Shown one piece after another: positions 12,321 to 23,250 of a stretch of 64,000 bases of DNA. Location: the NCBI RefSeq assembly GCF_040412425.1, contig NC_089768.1, positions 947,001 to 1,011,000 on the forward strand. The letters are read 5' to 3'. A program made the position numbers and the translations under genes. Each line of letters begins with the position of its first letter. The first letter of the stretch is position 1. Under the pieces are notes generated by a model. It saw only the letters and a program-made list of their open reading frames with translations, searched no databases and was not told where the DNA came from. Source of the DNA: Macrobrachium rosenbergii (taxonomy: Eukaryota; Arthropoda; Malacostraca; Decapoda; Palaemonidae).

Positions 12321-13250
12321 CCTAAGGCTGAATAATCATCACAAGAAACCTTAGCATCAACATCAATAAAGGGTGGAGATGCTGAGCATTTTTAACCCAT
12401 GTGTTTGTAAGTTTGTAATAGATATGATGGTCAATATGTAAAGCACATTCAAAACCAGAGTCACTTAACATATATGAATCATCAAAAGCATTTACAGTAT
12501 CACTAAATGTGCATAAGGCATCAAACACGGTAGAGGCACTGGAGATATTATTGTCTCTTGATATTTTTGGTTTGTCCTTACTATGGCATACACTCTCAAT
12601 GTGGTGGTTGCAGTTGAACAAATTACATACGTGTCCATATGCTGGGCAAACGGAACACCAGATCGGGCGCTTGATCTTTCGTTCCACAGTAAGTGCAGTT
12701 TGCAGACTTGTCCTTATGTATTTCACTTTTGTTTTTTCTGTATGTACTACTGGTGGCTGCCGCAGCATTTGAGTCTAGCAGACTTGAAGCAGAGTGTTTT
12801 CCAGCCTTCTTTGCTTCTACAGATTTGAATACCTCTTCTAAACTCATATCTTGATTAGGATTACCGAGTAAGTTCAAGTGGATCTCAGAGTCATAGAGTC
12901 CCTTAATAAGAACATCACGAAGGATGGCATCTGTATAGTTCACATCAGTATTACAGTTCTGACATTGAATAATATATTTACATACACTGGCTTGGCCTCG
13001 TATGTGAGCACTGAAGCTTTGTACAGTCTTATCTTGATCTTATCACATGTTCGCCAAATTCACTCTGGCAACCATTTGGTTTTCTTCCCTAATGGCCAGT
13101 GTTTTTATGGCTGTAAGCACTTCAACTGTTTTTTCAGTAAGTTTGTCTCCATATGAGCGCATAAGGTTGTCTCTAAGGGGCTCATCACAATATCTAGGTT
13201 ACAGGATAAGCAATACAGGGAAGTGACCATTCAAGTAGATTTGCCCATAA
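12320..13250 (-). pseudogene. Ty3/gypsy gag (capsid and zinc knuckles)
   Basis: Minus-strand gag remnant. From its 5' side: CDEPLRDNLMRSYGDKLTEK, then REENQMVARVNLANM, an alanine/serine-rich linker, a first knuckle beginning CTYCGTKD near 12680, and a second with cysteine/histidine spacing CNLFNCNHHIESVC near 12580-12620. Zinc knuckles bind genomic RNA in such elements. Frames are broken at several points. The N-terminal part upstream of about 13250 runs into the 5S-bearing repeat block, so the true gag start is unclear. Confidence 0.75.
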
Positions 13251-13269
13251 TCATATACAATATCCTGGA

Positions 13270-13500
13270 ACTTCTTGTCCTTCAAAAGCCTCAGGATCCG
13301 AGGATAGGTACTCCGTGCCGTTGTTAAGAAACGGTACCACAGTAGTTCCATAGTCAACAAGGTTGGGGGCTAGTGTCTTTTCATCTCCTCAATTGACAGT
13401 GCAGGTGCACGGATGGGCATCAGCACACTCAGCATAGCCATTAACCAGACACATTCCAGGCAAGATGGATGCATGCCAAACAAGTCTGGTCACTAGGGTT
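13270..13500 (-). pseudogene. Cysteine-rich reading-frame remnant in the 5S block
   Basis: On the minus strand this segment reads GMCLVNGYAECADAHPCTC, a stop, then DEKTLAPNLVDYGTTVVPFL and NNGTEYLSSDPEAFEGQEV. The plus strand at 27550-27800 gives matching pieces: GICLVDRCAEC, a second tandem GMCLVDR-AEC, GTTTVSFLNNTTECLSLDPE. Conservation of the reading in two decayed copies suggests former coding sequence. I do not recognise the protein. Confidence 0.4.
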
Positions 13501-13641
13501 GGTGGTAGGGACAGTTGGTCTCAGCACCACGACATTTCAAGAGATTGTTCAACCTTGAAAGACAGCCGAGTCAGACCTTCCATCTCAACACACCGAAGCT
13601 GTTACTGTTCAGCTCTGTCTTTCCGGACCGTGGGGATAACA

Positions 13642-13761
13642 TCCAATGACCATACCACATTGAAAGCACCGCTTCTCGTCCAATCAGCGGAGTTTAGCAA
13701 CGTTGAGTCTGGTCAGTAATTGGATAGGTTACCATCTGGGAACACCAGATACTGTTGGCGT
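13642..13761 (+). pseudogene. 5S rRNA-derived sequence, full length
   Basis: About 120 bp matching the whole of metazoan 5S rRNA by eye. Landmarks in order: CCAATGACCATACCAC (5' stem), TTCTCGTCCAATCAGCGGAG (loop B/C), TTTAGCAACGTTGAG (A-box region of the internal promoter), GGATAGGTTACCATCTGGGA (C-box) and the 3' stem CTGTTGGCGTC. Substitutions are spread along the length and no T-run terminator follows, so this is a 5S-derived pseudogene embedded in a larger repeat, not an rDNA array. Confidence 0.85.
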
Positions 13762-14360
13762 CTATGAGACGTCTTTTGCAACCATGGTACAAGTCTTAGG
13801 GCTTACGCACTCCCGCCGTTCTGTCTGATTCATCGTAAAGTGATCAACAGTGTATGATCATTCCAAATCTAAGGACCCTAGCAGCTACCAAGTAACCAAA
13901 GGCCTTTTACATTACCACCTAAAGACTTGACCTTCAATACTGGGTGCCGATAATTTATTTTAGTTCCAGCTCGGCCAAGAAGTGGTGTCCAAGAGCACCA
14001 TTTCTTTTGACTTCATGTAATGCTCAAACAGGCTTACTCCACAACTGATGTGGTGGACAACAGTACATTCTGGGCAAGATTTCACAAGTTCAAGGGCATT
14101 GGTCTGCCCCTCGCATTCAGGAAGACCCTGTTGGACAGGTACTAAGGATGGGAATGTGGTCATGACAGACCACATTCACCTCCTTTTTACCTTTGGGACG
14201 TTCCCCATAGATCACTGGACTCTTTTCCCTTGGGCTCTGTGGTGGCTGCTCAGCAGTCATGTAGCTCACCCAGCTCCCCCTAGAGGGATAGGTGGCATCT
14301 CACCTAAGGTGCACAGCTGCAAAAGAGAGGGTGTGTGTGGGACTAGCCTCGTACCTTCCC

Positions 14361-14370
14361 CTTTTATACC
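14361..14370 (-). promoter_or_regulatory. TATA-like box
   Basis: The minus strand reads GGTATAAAAG in a GC-richer setting, pointing toward the 5S block and gypsy gag. It could be the core promoter of the gypsy's 5' LTR, but no matching second LTR was found at the other end. Weak call. Confidence 0.25.
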
Positions 14371-14797
14371 CTTCCTCTCACAGTGGCCAGAGGGGCGGTT
14401 AGCAACCCGTCACGTGCTGGACAGGCATGCATGCAGGTGTTCTAAATGATTGAGTATCCTGTCTATAATCTAGCCTCAATTTAGATTCATAGATGCAAGT
14501 CCTGCCCTCTCCCTAGCAAGGGGAGAGAGGGACTGACAGTGAACAAACCCGTTGGTTATCTTCAGCTTTATTGTTCCCAACAATATTGGTTCACCCAAGT
14601 CTTGTTCGAATTAATGATGCTACATCCCAATAATTCGAAAGGCCCAGAAGTCTGACAATTGAACATCACACACGTTCAACAGATCAGAGGTTTGGGTCTC
14701 CTTCCAATACTCTTACATGACCAGGAAGAGAGGCCCCAAGTGAGGCAAACTACCGGTCAGTTCAGAGATTTGCTCAGAATCCTCCCACCAAGAAGTA

Positions 14798-15140
14798 AGT
14801 CTCCCATACATAAAGACCTGAGGTTTGTCTATGCATAGGAACAAATGACAAATTTTTTAAGTAGTTCGTATTTTTCCAAACATACAAACCTGAGGTCTTT
14901 ACATAAATGGCTCACCTCTAGCCACCCCTCATTCTGGTACCTGGGCCACAAGGTAAAGCGAATGCGTACCAACTGGATGGCAGGGCTTCCTTCCCTACCG
15001 TCGGTAGCCAACTACCAATAACCACCTTGTTTTTTAGTTAAACAGCCGGCACCAGCTTGCGCTGAAAGTTAATCCCATATGTAAAGACCTCAGGTTTGTA
15101 TATCAGGAAAAATACAAATTACTTAAAAAATTTGTCATTT
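14798..15140 (+). repeat. DIRS terminal-repeat remnant with fold-back ends
   Basis: Contains a palindromic junction at 14798-14905 (AAAGACCTGAGGTTTGTC, then AAATTTTTTAAGTAGTTCGT, then CAAACCTGAGGTCTTTACAT) and an inverted partner at 15075-15140. The body (GCCACCCCTCA, CTGGGCCACAAGG) aligns with the reverse complement of 39044-39322. The palindromic junction resembles the internal complementary region of element D (24795-24892), so this is read as the 3' terminus of a DIRS element whose genes are lost. Confidence 0.55.
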
Positions 15141-15646
15141 TTTGATGGTGCATGTAACCATTTATTGTTGTCAAAATATACAGATACAGTATGGCAGAGA
15201 AACACATGGAGAAAGCATGTAACTATGAAAGCAGGAAACAACTGTATGTTTTCTTTCAGGTATGAAAGAAAACATTTAATAACACTTCCTTCCATCTCCT
15301 CAGCCCCTAATGGATAATGCTTGGGGTGACATAAATTTATGATGCATAAATTTGAAAAATAAAAGCAAAAATCAAAATTGTATTTCAAATAGAAAGAATT
15401 TTTTAAGGTCAAATGTTAAGAATTTGTTTAGTTTATACATTAAAATATGATTTTCAGTAAGTTTAATTCATATATGCTGTACATGATTGTTTGTTGTGTA
15501 ACAATTTGTGACCCTTTTTCCTTTCTGGTACAGTATGTTTATAGACATTGACTTAATGCAGTACAGTCCAGGGTATTGTAATTAGTATAGAAATGTGGTG
15601 TAATATACATTACATATATTTTTCAGTCTGTATATGTGCATATGTA

Positions 15647-17022
15647 CCAGGTGTTTCGAAATTAGAGCCCTCCCCCCCCTCCACAGAACAAATGGAAAGT
15701 TATGAAGTTTTCTGTTATAGCCTATCTCCAAGTGCATTATTTTAAGTTTCTATTAAGCTATTTTTCATTTTACATTTCTTGTATTTTCAGACTAAGTGAC
15801 GGAGTTATATACAGCCATGGCTAATGAATCAGAGGAAATCAGATGGATTGACCGTATCCGGGCTATAACCTTCAGAGAGACCAGGGATGCTGGTGCATCC
15901 TTCATTTCACGTTCCTGGATAGCTAAATACATTAAAAGAGATGAATCCTTTGTTAAAAGAAACTGGAACAAAAATCCATATGACTGTCATCACGAAAAGA
16001 GTGAGAATCTTGGAAGGCCTGAAGTCCTTTCTCAGGAGTCAAAACACATCATAGCTGAGGGAGTGGGTAGACCAAGAAAGTCTTTACGTAAATTGGCGCT
16101 TGAACTAGAAACAAAAAGGGGAAAGAAGAGAAGTTAAAGTGCTGTATATCGTGAGTTGAAAAAATCTGGTATCATGCCATTTCATGTTATCAGCAAGCCC
16201 AACATCACTCAGCAACAGACAGAAGACCGTGCGTGGTTTTGTGGTTCATTTCTTGAAGATTGGGATGAAGCTGACTTTCTCCATGTTGCTGCATCAGATG
16301 AATTCTTCATTTACACAGTCAGGAAGTCAGATAATAAAAATGACATCATTTGGGCTGCAAAGTTGGATGATATCAGCGATGATGTGCACTATCGCTAAGT
16401 TGTGAAATTTCCTGAATGTTTGGGAATTTTTTTCTGTTTCACAACCAAACGGTTAATGTGGATCATCAAAGAAAAAGGACAGTCATGAAATGGCGAATAC
16501 TTCAGAGAAACTGTGCTTACTGGTGGAGTATTTCCTTTCCTCAAAGATCCTGAAAATGTGTTATCTGTTGAAGAAGTCACATTTTTGCATGATAAGGCAC
16601 CATGTTTCAAGGCTCTTCAGACACAGGAGCTGCTTCGGAACAGTGGTATCAATTTCTTCTCGTCAAGTAAATTTCCAGGTAGCTCCCCTGACCTAATGTG
16701 TGTGAAAACATTGGTAGTATCTTAAAGGATCGTGTTGAAGCGCGCACAGTGAACTATGATGGTATACCAAGCCTCGATGACCTGTGAAGAGAGGTGACCG
16801 AAGTGCTCAGGGAAATGGAGTTTGAGTCTCAGCTTTTTTGCGATTTGCTGAAATCATGCCCCTCAAGAATGCAGGCTGTGGTATAGGCAGATGGAGGTCA
16901 CACAAAATATTAAATACTCAGAGAGAAACTTAAATAAATACCTGTTCTGAATTACTTTTGTTCTTGCCCATATCAATTTTAGTTTATGCTGTAGAGGGGG
17001 GGCTCTAATTTCAAACACCCTG
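15647..17022 (+). mobile_element. mariner-like element, DD37E type
   Basis: 1,376-bp Tc1/mariner-type DNA transposon flanked by TA target duplications (15645-15646, 17023-17024). The terminal inverted repeats of about 25 bp read CAGGTGTTTCGAAATTAGAG at the left and the complement of CTAATTTCAAACACCCTG at the right. It holds a broken transposase. Inserted in FIGNL1 intron 5. Confidence 0.85.
15817..16880 (+). pseudogene. mariner-like transposase, broken
   Basis: Starts at ATG 15817 (MANESEEIRWIDRIRAITF). An N-terminal helix-turn-helix region (SRSWIAKYIKRDESFVKRNW) is followed by a stop at 16135-16137 and a second block with the first catalytic aspartate candidate (AASDEFFIYTVRK). A third frame has the second aspartate in FLHDKAPCFKALQTQELL and then SSPDL; a one-base loss near 16692 shifts the frame before the NVCEN box with the third acidic residue. 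About 37 residues lie between the second aspartate and that glutamate, suggesting the DD37E group. At least three lesions, so inactive. Confidence 0.8.
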
Positions 17023-17417
17023 TACATGTATACAATGCATTTGCTCGACTTTCTCCCTGGGTTATTGTTTATAAGAGAAAAGATTTTTGACAGAAATGCC
17101 TAATTCCTTATGAGAGAGAGAGAGAGGAGCAAATATACAGTAAGTGCATTGCTGCACATAATCTTAGCAAAGACCATGTCTACCATAATACTATACTGAG
17201 ATGCCATTTTGGATAATGGACAGAGGCAACAGTTACATTCACATATGTTTTCCTATGTAGAATACTTACCTTTAAATTTCCAATTGCATAGCATATGAAT
17301 TACTTATCATATTGAGGTAAATTATTATGATTCATGAGCCACACAAAGCTTTGTAATGATAACTTTATATTTACCTGTTCCCATTTGTGTTGAAATAGGA
17401 ACGAATACAAGATGCAC

Positions 17418-17420
17418 TGA

Positions 17421-17451
<31 letters not shown>

Positions 17452-18175
17452 AAGATGAAACCTATTCATATGGCACAAGCCTACAGGAGCCACTGACTTG
17501 AAATTCAAGCTTCCAAAGAATTTGGCTTCATTAGGAAGAAGTACGAGGAGGTAAAAACAGAAAGAAGAGACCCCACTTATTAAAAAAGAAAAAATAAATT
17601 AATAAATAACAAATAGATAAAAATGAATTAAAATGCAAGGGGAATAGTATTAGGGTTGTAATGCATTGCACCTTTGCTTGAACTTCTGAAGTTCTAATTG
17701 CAAGACATCTTCTGGGAGACTATTCCACAGCCAAACAGTGTGAGGAATAAAGGACCTCTGGAACTGAGAAGTTTGACAGCGAGGTATATTTACTGGATAC
17801 TGGTGCTGCTGTTCAGCGAATCTGGTTCCTTTTGGCAGGTAAAGAGGATCAGAGATCAATTGTGAATGCGAAAGATCTTTGTTAAAATACAACTTATGAA
17901 AAAGTGACAAACATAAGACCATCTGTTGACGGTCCAAGTCATAACTACTACTATATTGGGAAACAGAAACCTACCACCACGAACCACTCTACCTAAATGA
18001 GATAAATCTCTGGCAGAAGCAGACATCCACATCAGAGAGTATTCTAGTAAAGGGAGTACAAATGACCTAAAACAGGTTGCACTGATTTTATCACTGTTAT
18101 AAATATATGAGTCCTTACGAACAATGCCTAATTTTCGTGCAGCATTAGCTGAAACTTTCATTTGATGTTTCTCAA
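17418..18175 (-). pseudogene. 5'-truncated LINE, 3' end of RT ORF with ATT tail
   Basis: Minus-strand 3' end of a CR1/Jockey-like LINE. The C-terminal RT region reads KVSANAARKLGIVRKDSYIY, then CFRSFVLPLLEYSLMWMSAS, DLSHLGRVVRGGRF, and after a frameshift QYPVNIPRCQTSQFQRSFIP followed by HTVWLWNSLPEDV, the typical closing motif. A 3' UTR of about 230 bp follows and ends in an (AAT)n tail (17421-17449 on plus). The 5' end stops at about 18175, a 5' truncation typical of LINE insertion. Confidence 0.85.
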
Positions 18176-18721
18176 AAGTTAGATATGATCTATGATATGA
18201 TTATCACACTACCATAATACTCCTAATTAAAACAAATTTCAGGACCATTAAGCTTTTAATTATTTTATTCCAAATATCTCTTCAGTGTGATGATAAAAGT
18301 TACATCCAGATTTTCACATTCATGCCAATGTTGCTGGCTGTATATGCATTAACTTATTTTGAGAATAAAAGTTTCAAATTCAATACAAGACTAAGTACTG
18401 TCCTTTTTTTTTGGTTGCTGTAATACTGGAATAATTCTATACTACTTTTATCTTTATAGAGGTAAATGAAATTTGTTTTAAAAATTTAAGATAACAACTG
18501 GCAATGACTTTCAGTAGAAAATAAACACTGAATATACAACGAACACTCTTACCTCCGAGAAAAATTCCTTGTATGCTATATAAGATATATATGAATACAC
18601 ACTTATTCATGACAAAACTTTTGTTTTTATTATATTCTATCATACAAAACTTTTGTTTTAAATGTATCCACATGCATGGCTTATGGAATGTTAAGAATGT
18701 GACCCACCAAGAACAACCTAC
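18176..18721. other. FIGNL1 intron sequence, nothing recognised
   Basis: AT-rich intron between the LINE remnant and the FIGNL1 exon; it includes the run-on open frame past the exon donor. No repeat termini or genes seen. Confidence 0.5.
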
Positions 18722-18913
18722 CTGATCAACAGAGATGTGTTTTATATCTGAGAAACTAATTGAGCGTATTGGTCCTAGGGCAGCTTCACGGCATAAGTTA
18801 GCCATATCAGCACCTGAATACCCATCTGTATGTTGGCAAATTCTTTGAATGCTTTCCTCTGTTAAGGAATGGTTCTGGTTCATCATCAAATTTCTGATAA
18901 TCTGCTGCCGAGC
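18722..18913 (-). CDS. FIGNL1: FIGNL1 exon with sensor 2 / helical lid
   Basis: Fifth FIGNL1 exon in the window, 192 bp, 64 codons, phase 0 at both ends. Acceptor TTTTTAG precedes 18913; donor GTAGGT follows 18722. It reads from ARQQIIRNLMMNQNHSLTEE through DGYSGADMANLCREAALGPI to the final SDIKHISVDQ. GADMANLCREAALGPIR is the sensor 2 / small helical subdomain typical of the family. The open frame continues past the donor for about 280 bases, but that extension shows no family similarity and the next true exon matches at 5446, so it is read as intron. Confidence 0.94.
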
Positions 18914-20134
18914 CTAAAAATAAAAGAAAAAACCTAAATTTTCTGCTGAGCAATGGTACAGTCTGTTGCTAAGCAGAGATTTTTATAAATTCTTTATTCA
19001 CTACAAACAGAGTAAAGTACTGTACATTAGAAATTCCAAATAACAGACTACTTGAAAGTTACCTTACATGAAAAACAAGGGAACTTCATGAATGAAATCT
19101 TTATCAGACAAAATATTAGTTTGTTTCATAACAAACGAAATGCATCTCGAACCCTCTCCAAAGGAAGAACATGTTTCTGACAGATGGACAGTGAACATGC
19201 GCCAAAACTAATCACCCAGCTCATTCTTTGTCTGTATGAGAAACTCTCTTGTTCCCCGGACTTATTAATAATAATTTTTCGAGGAGAATTTCATCTCATC
19301 ATAACACTCATTGACATTTAATTTATATTAAAAAGATCATAATCTTGTGATATTTTGACAACTGGTGTTCTCTGGTATTTATGGATGACAAATTTTTTAT
19401 AGCATAGCTGCTGTTGTTCCGAAAGGAGTTACACTCTCATGGTCCCCCACGGCTCCATAAAACAGACCAACCAATCCCAAAGAATTCTCTTATAGTTAGT
19501 CCCAGCCAGAATAGTGCTTGTTAGCAGTGTGATAGAATATAAAGGACTTGGGACAAGAGGGCTCTATCTCCTGTCCACATTGATTACCTCAATTTTCCCT
19601 TCATCCTACTCACAGATGTGTCAAGAGTGTGTATGTCTGCTGTCTTCTTCATTAAACTCTGGTCTGTCCAAGAGTTCACTAATCCCCAACTTTTGCTCCA
19701 AAGACTTGTTCAACTGTGCGTTTGTCAATCATCTTAACTTTAAACCCAACTACATCGTTTCGAGACCCAGCAAAAAGTTTTAGTACCTTAAAATTTTAAT
19801 GGGTAGGCTTATATTTGTTAAAATTGGGAGCCAGTAGGTCTCCTGCAAGGTGAGAAGTTAGGATTAGATCGCTAGGCTACACTACAATTGCCATACTTTT
19901 GTCTAGTCTAACAAAGTGATAGTAATTAGCATTAATGCAATAATACTGGACAATTTTGTTATTGAAACTCATTAGTCACCATTTTATAACATTGCTATAT
20001 AATTTCAGGTTATCAAATGTGTTCATTAGGTTGTCCTAACTTCTTGTTTAAGAAACATTGCCTCGATAGTATTTCCCAATTGTGTCTGACTTGCAAGCCA
20101 TAGTGTTAACTAAAGCCTGGTATTTTTTTTGTAG

Positions 20135-20284
20135 TATTTTATAATCATACTAAATGGATTTTGTAATATAGAATGTTTCCCAGTTACCCTTAATATTGGG
20201 GTTCATTACTATTTTATAATCATACTAAATGGATTTTGTGATATAGAATGTTTCCCAGTTACCCTTAATATTGGGGTTCATTAC
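20135..20284. repeat. 75-bp tandem duplication
   Basis: Two adjacent copies (20135-20209 and 20210-20284) with one substitution, TAATATAG against TGATATAG. Near identity implies a recent local duplication within element A's leader. Confidence 0.95.
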
Positions 20285-21144
20285 AAGTGTTAAAGGAAAT
20301 AAATTCATGCAGATCTGCTTCCAGTGGGTTTGACTCCACCAACAGTGGCGTCACAGGTGTTGAGTAAAATTGCCATGAAAGTTGCCATTTTCCTAAGGGA
20401 ATACAAAAACTACTTTTTTTGTAATGGTGAACTTTGTCAAGCAATTTCAAATCTTAAAGATGCTGATTTTATATAAATTTGGTACAATAATTCCAATAAT
20501 TATTTTAATTATGTTCCAACTAGCGTAGTCTATAATCTTTACCTGGTGCTTGGTAATAGAACAAGTAATCAAAGTTATGAAATGTAGAGAAATACATTGT
20601 ATGGGGATCCATTTAGTTTTGTCTTAATTGAGTTTAGAAGGTTTTGTGAGTAAATCCATTAAGACAATGATATTGTAGTAATTGTGAATTAACATTTTAA
20701 TGCATTAATACATTACTTTTTTATGGCTATGACCCTTTGATCATGTTACCTAACATCATACTAAGGACACATACTTGTGGCCACATCAGCCTGTTTTAAT
20801 TTGAAGTGTTTGCTGCCTATACATTACAGTGATATAGATAGCTAACACTAGGTAGTTTTTAATAATTTTTTCCTTTCATCACTAATGGGCAGCTATTACA
20901 CATGGCCTACTGATCACCTGCACCACAACAAATGGCTCTCTGCTTTTTTTTGCCTTGGGAGATGGCTCATAACTACCTGCTGTGAGCCAGCCCCTGAAGG
21001 AATAAAGAATTCGGTTGCTTGCCAACCATGTGAGAAACATGCAACATGCTTCTGGCAACAAGTTTAAATGATGAAAGAGCTCATTTTAAGCTGTCTATGA
21101 ATTATATATTTCACTAAAAGTACAGAGGGAGGAGACTACATCGT

Positions 21145-21424
21145 TCCTTTGTTAGCCGAGTCGGTTGAGCTTCAGACTGTCATTCGATGGGCCGGAGTTC
21201 AATTCCTGCGGCCGGCTGATGAAGAGTCAGAGGAATTTATTTCTGGTGATAGAAATTCATTTCTCGCTATAATGTGGTTCGGATTCCACAATAAACTGTA
21301 GGTCCCGTTGCTAAGTAACCAACTGGTTCTTAGCCACGTAAAATAAGTCTAATCCTTTGGGCCAGCCCTAGGAGAGCTGTTAATCAGCTCAGTGGTCTGG
21401 TAAAACTAAGGTATACTTAACTTT
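21145..21424 (+). mobile_element. tRNA-derived SINE
   Basis: About 280 bp. The head resembles a tRNA, with a Pol III A box (TTAGCCGAGTCGGTTGAGC) and B box (GAGTTCAATTCCTG) about 40 bp apart. A body follows (GTGGTTCGGATTCCACAATA, GGTCCCGTTGCTAAGTAACC, TCAGCTCAGTGGTCTGG). The body looks like SINEs I associate with decapods; this is recollection, not a search. It is inserted in the leader of element A. No clear target duplication. Confidence 0.7.
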
Positions 21425-21589
21425 TTCCAGCAGTGTGTGTTTCCATCCCTCTCCTAGAAGAATCCATGCTTGGGCCAATACTCCAAAAGCAGTGAATTCT
21501 AGGAACTCCCACTTCAACTCCTCCAATAGAGATGAAGAGTCTTTCCTTGGGAGAGAGGTCATTAATACCCAACAGGAAGTGGATACAGC

Positions 21590-23250
21590 CATCAAAATTT
21601 CCCTTCTGACGCTGGAAGATCTAGGGAACAGTCTTCTACTTTACATGAGATACCTCAGATGAGAATCTTGCCTCTCCTATGAAACAATCAAGTTTTGAAA
21701 GGGACCCTAATAGGGTCTACCCAATCCCATCTGAATGTCTGTACCTTTTAGGGGGTAGTGATTTATCCTGGACTTCCATACTGCCAGGCAGTGGTGGTAT
21801 GACTGCCTTGGCTCAATCAGTTCATGCAGGTGCCTCAGATAGGGAAATTCTGCTTGCTGTACTGTCAGAATCCCAGGAGGAAATCAATTGTCCAAATTTC
21901 TCATCCTTTAAGCTAGAGGATAGAGAGGCTGCACAGTCTGTCCAGGCAGAGGCTGGTTCTCTCACCAAAAAAATTTAGGTCACAGGAACAGGGTAATAAA
22001 AAACTACAGCCCAAAAGGAAGTTTAACCAGTTGTCTAGATCCTGTTAAAATCAAAATGGGTGATAAGAGATAGCCTACTCATTCCAAGAGCTGACTGGTA
22101 AGAGCGGTACTACCAAGTCAGACTGTAAAACTTCAAATCAGAATGTATTACGGGCACCAATATCCACCCCTGAGAATGATACTGATAACCCTAGGTGATA
22201 AACCTCAATAGGCATCCTTTCACCAGATGAACAATACCTCATTAGTGAAAAGAAAACTATGACTGAGGTTGAGCATGTAAAATTTTGTGACAGGGCAGCC
22301 TTTCCCAATAATGAATGGTGTTTATTCCCTCCTTCAATAGGAATTCGGAAACTGTCAAAAGAGACTGATATCCTTCCTATTAATATTGCAATGAAAGCAA
22401 TATCCTCTCCGGGAGGCACCTGCTTTCTGTCCCTTCACTTTTAAAACAATCATGTGAAGACAGAATTTCAGAATTTTGTGGTGACCGGAAAACAAGAGTT
22501 AATGACAGAAATTAAAGCCAACTGTCTCTGTCATCCCAGTATCTGATTGTTCTACAGAGGAATGGGCAACATTTATCCTTCCTTTTAAGAGGAAAAAGCT
22601 CCCATTGGACAAGGCTACCCAGCAATTTGGGACCCCTACAAGAAAATTCTCAGGACAGCCATGGATGAATTTTATGCTAGACTCCAGCTCCTAAATATTA
22701 TATCTTCTACTACTATGCTGGAAGTAGCTATTACAGAACTTCCAGTCTTCCAGAACAATGTTTGATGCAGTAACCAAAACATTTATGCAGACCCTAAGGG
22801 GAGCACTATATGACTTTCTGGAGTGACATTACGGCTTGAAAGGAAGCATTGATGGGCTCCAACATTTTGCTCCCCAATATAACCTCCCTATTAAATTCTC
22901 TCCCTTTCTGTCAAGACCTGTTTGGAGAGTCTGATGTTGCACAACTCACTGAACGAACCCAACAGCAGAATCGCATTATATATGCTCTTCTTGGAAAGGG
23001 GGAATCTGGGAAACAATACTCTTGAGAGTTTCCTCTTCCTAAACCTAAGAAAGCTCAGTATGAATCGGAGCCATACAAGCCTCCAGTCGCTACTAAAGGA
23101 TCCCTCAACAGCAGTGCAGAGGACAACAATAGCAGCAGCACCCCTTTTGAAACACAAAAAGATGCTCCTACCAGGGAATAGGAAAATTAACAACCAGACT
23201 ATGTGTTAAAGGTAAGGGAAGAGGTGGAGACCAATAGCACTTGCAAGGTC
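21590..23250 (+). pseudogene. DIRS element A gag remnant
   Basis: Plus-strand broken gag. A frame reads CLYLLGGSDLSWTSILPGSG and SVHAGASDREILLAVLSESQ, then a charged coiled stretch KLEDREAAQSVQAEAGSL. The same words appear on the minus strand in element B (55494-54947), which confirms a shared coding sequence. The C-terminal portion is serine/asparagine-rich near 23100. Multiple stops. The family lacks an obvious named domain; gag is inferred from position ahead of RT. Confidence 0.65.

Larger units (their letters stand above)
13265..14010 (+). repeat. 5S-bearing repeat block, copy 1
   Basis: Plus-strand copy of a composite repeat. It aligns with the reverse complement of about 27000-27815 through several segments: around CCTCAGGATCC-AGGATAGG (13295), CTAGTGTC--TTTCATCTCCTC (13371), AACCAGACACATTCCA (13442), TTCTATCTCAACAC-type words (13577), the 5S-derived part (13642-13761), CCGCCGTTCTGTCTGATTCATC (13812) and a tail around GTGTCCAAGAGCACCATTTC (13990). 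It lies directly upstream of the gypsy gag on the opposite strand. It could be an independent composite repeat or part of that gypsy family's 5' region. Confidence 0.65.

Noticed and set aside
13642..13761. Functional 5S rRNA gene
   Set aside because: Many substitutions, no T-run terminator, not in a tandem array, and embedded in a repeat also found at 27 kb.
18437..18721. Extension of the FIGNL1 exon frame past 18722
   Set aside because: A good GT donor follows the conserved DQ, the extension has no family similarity, and the true continuation (VRPI) is at 5446.
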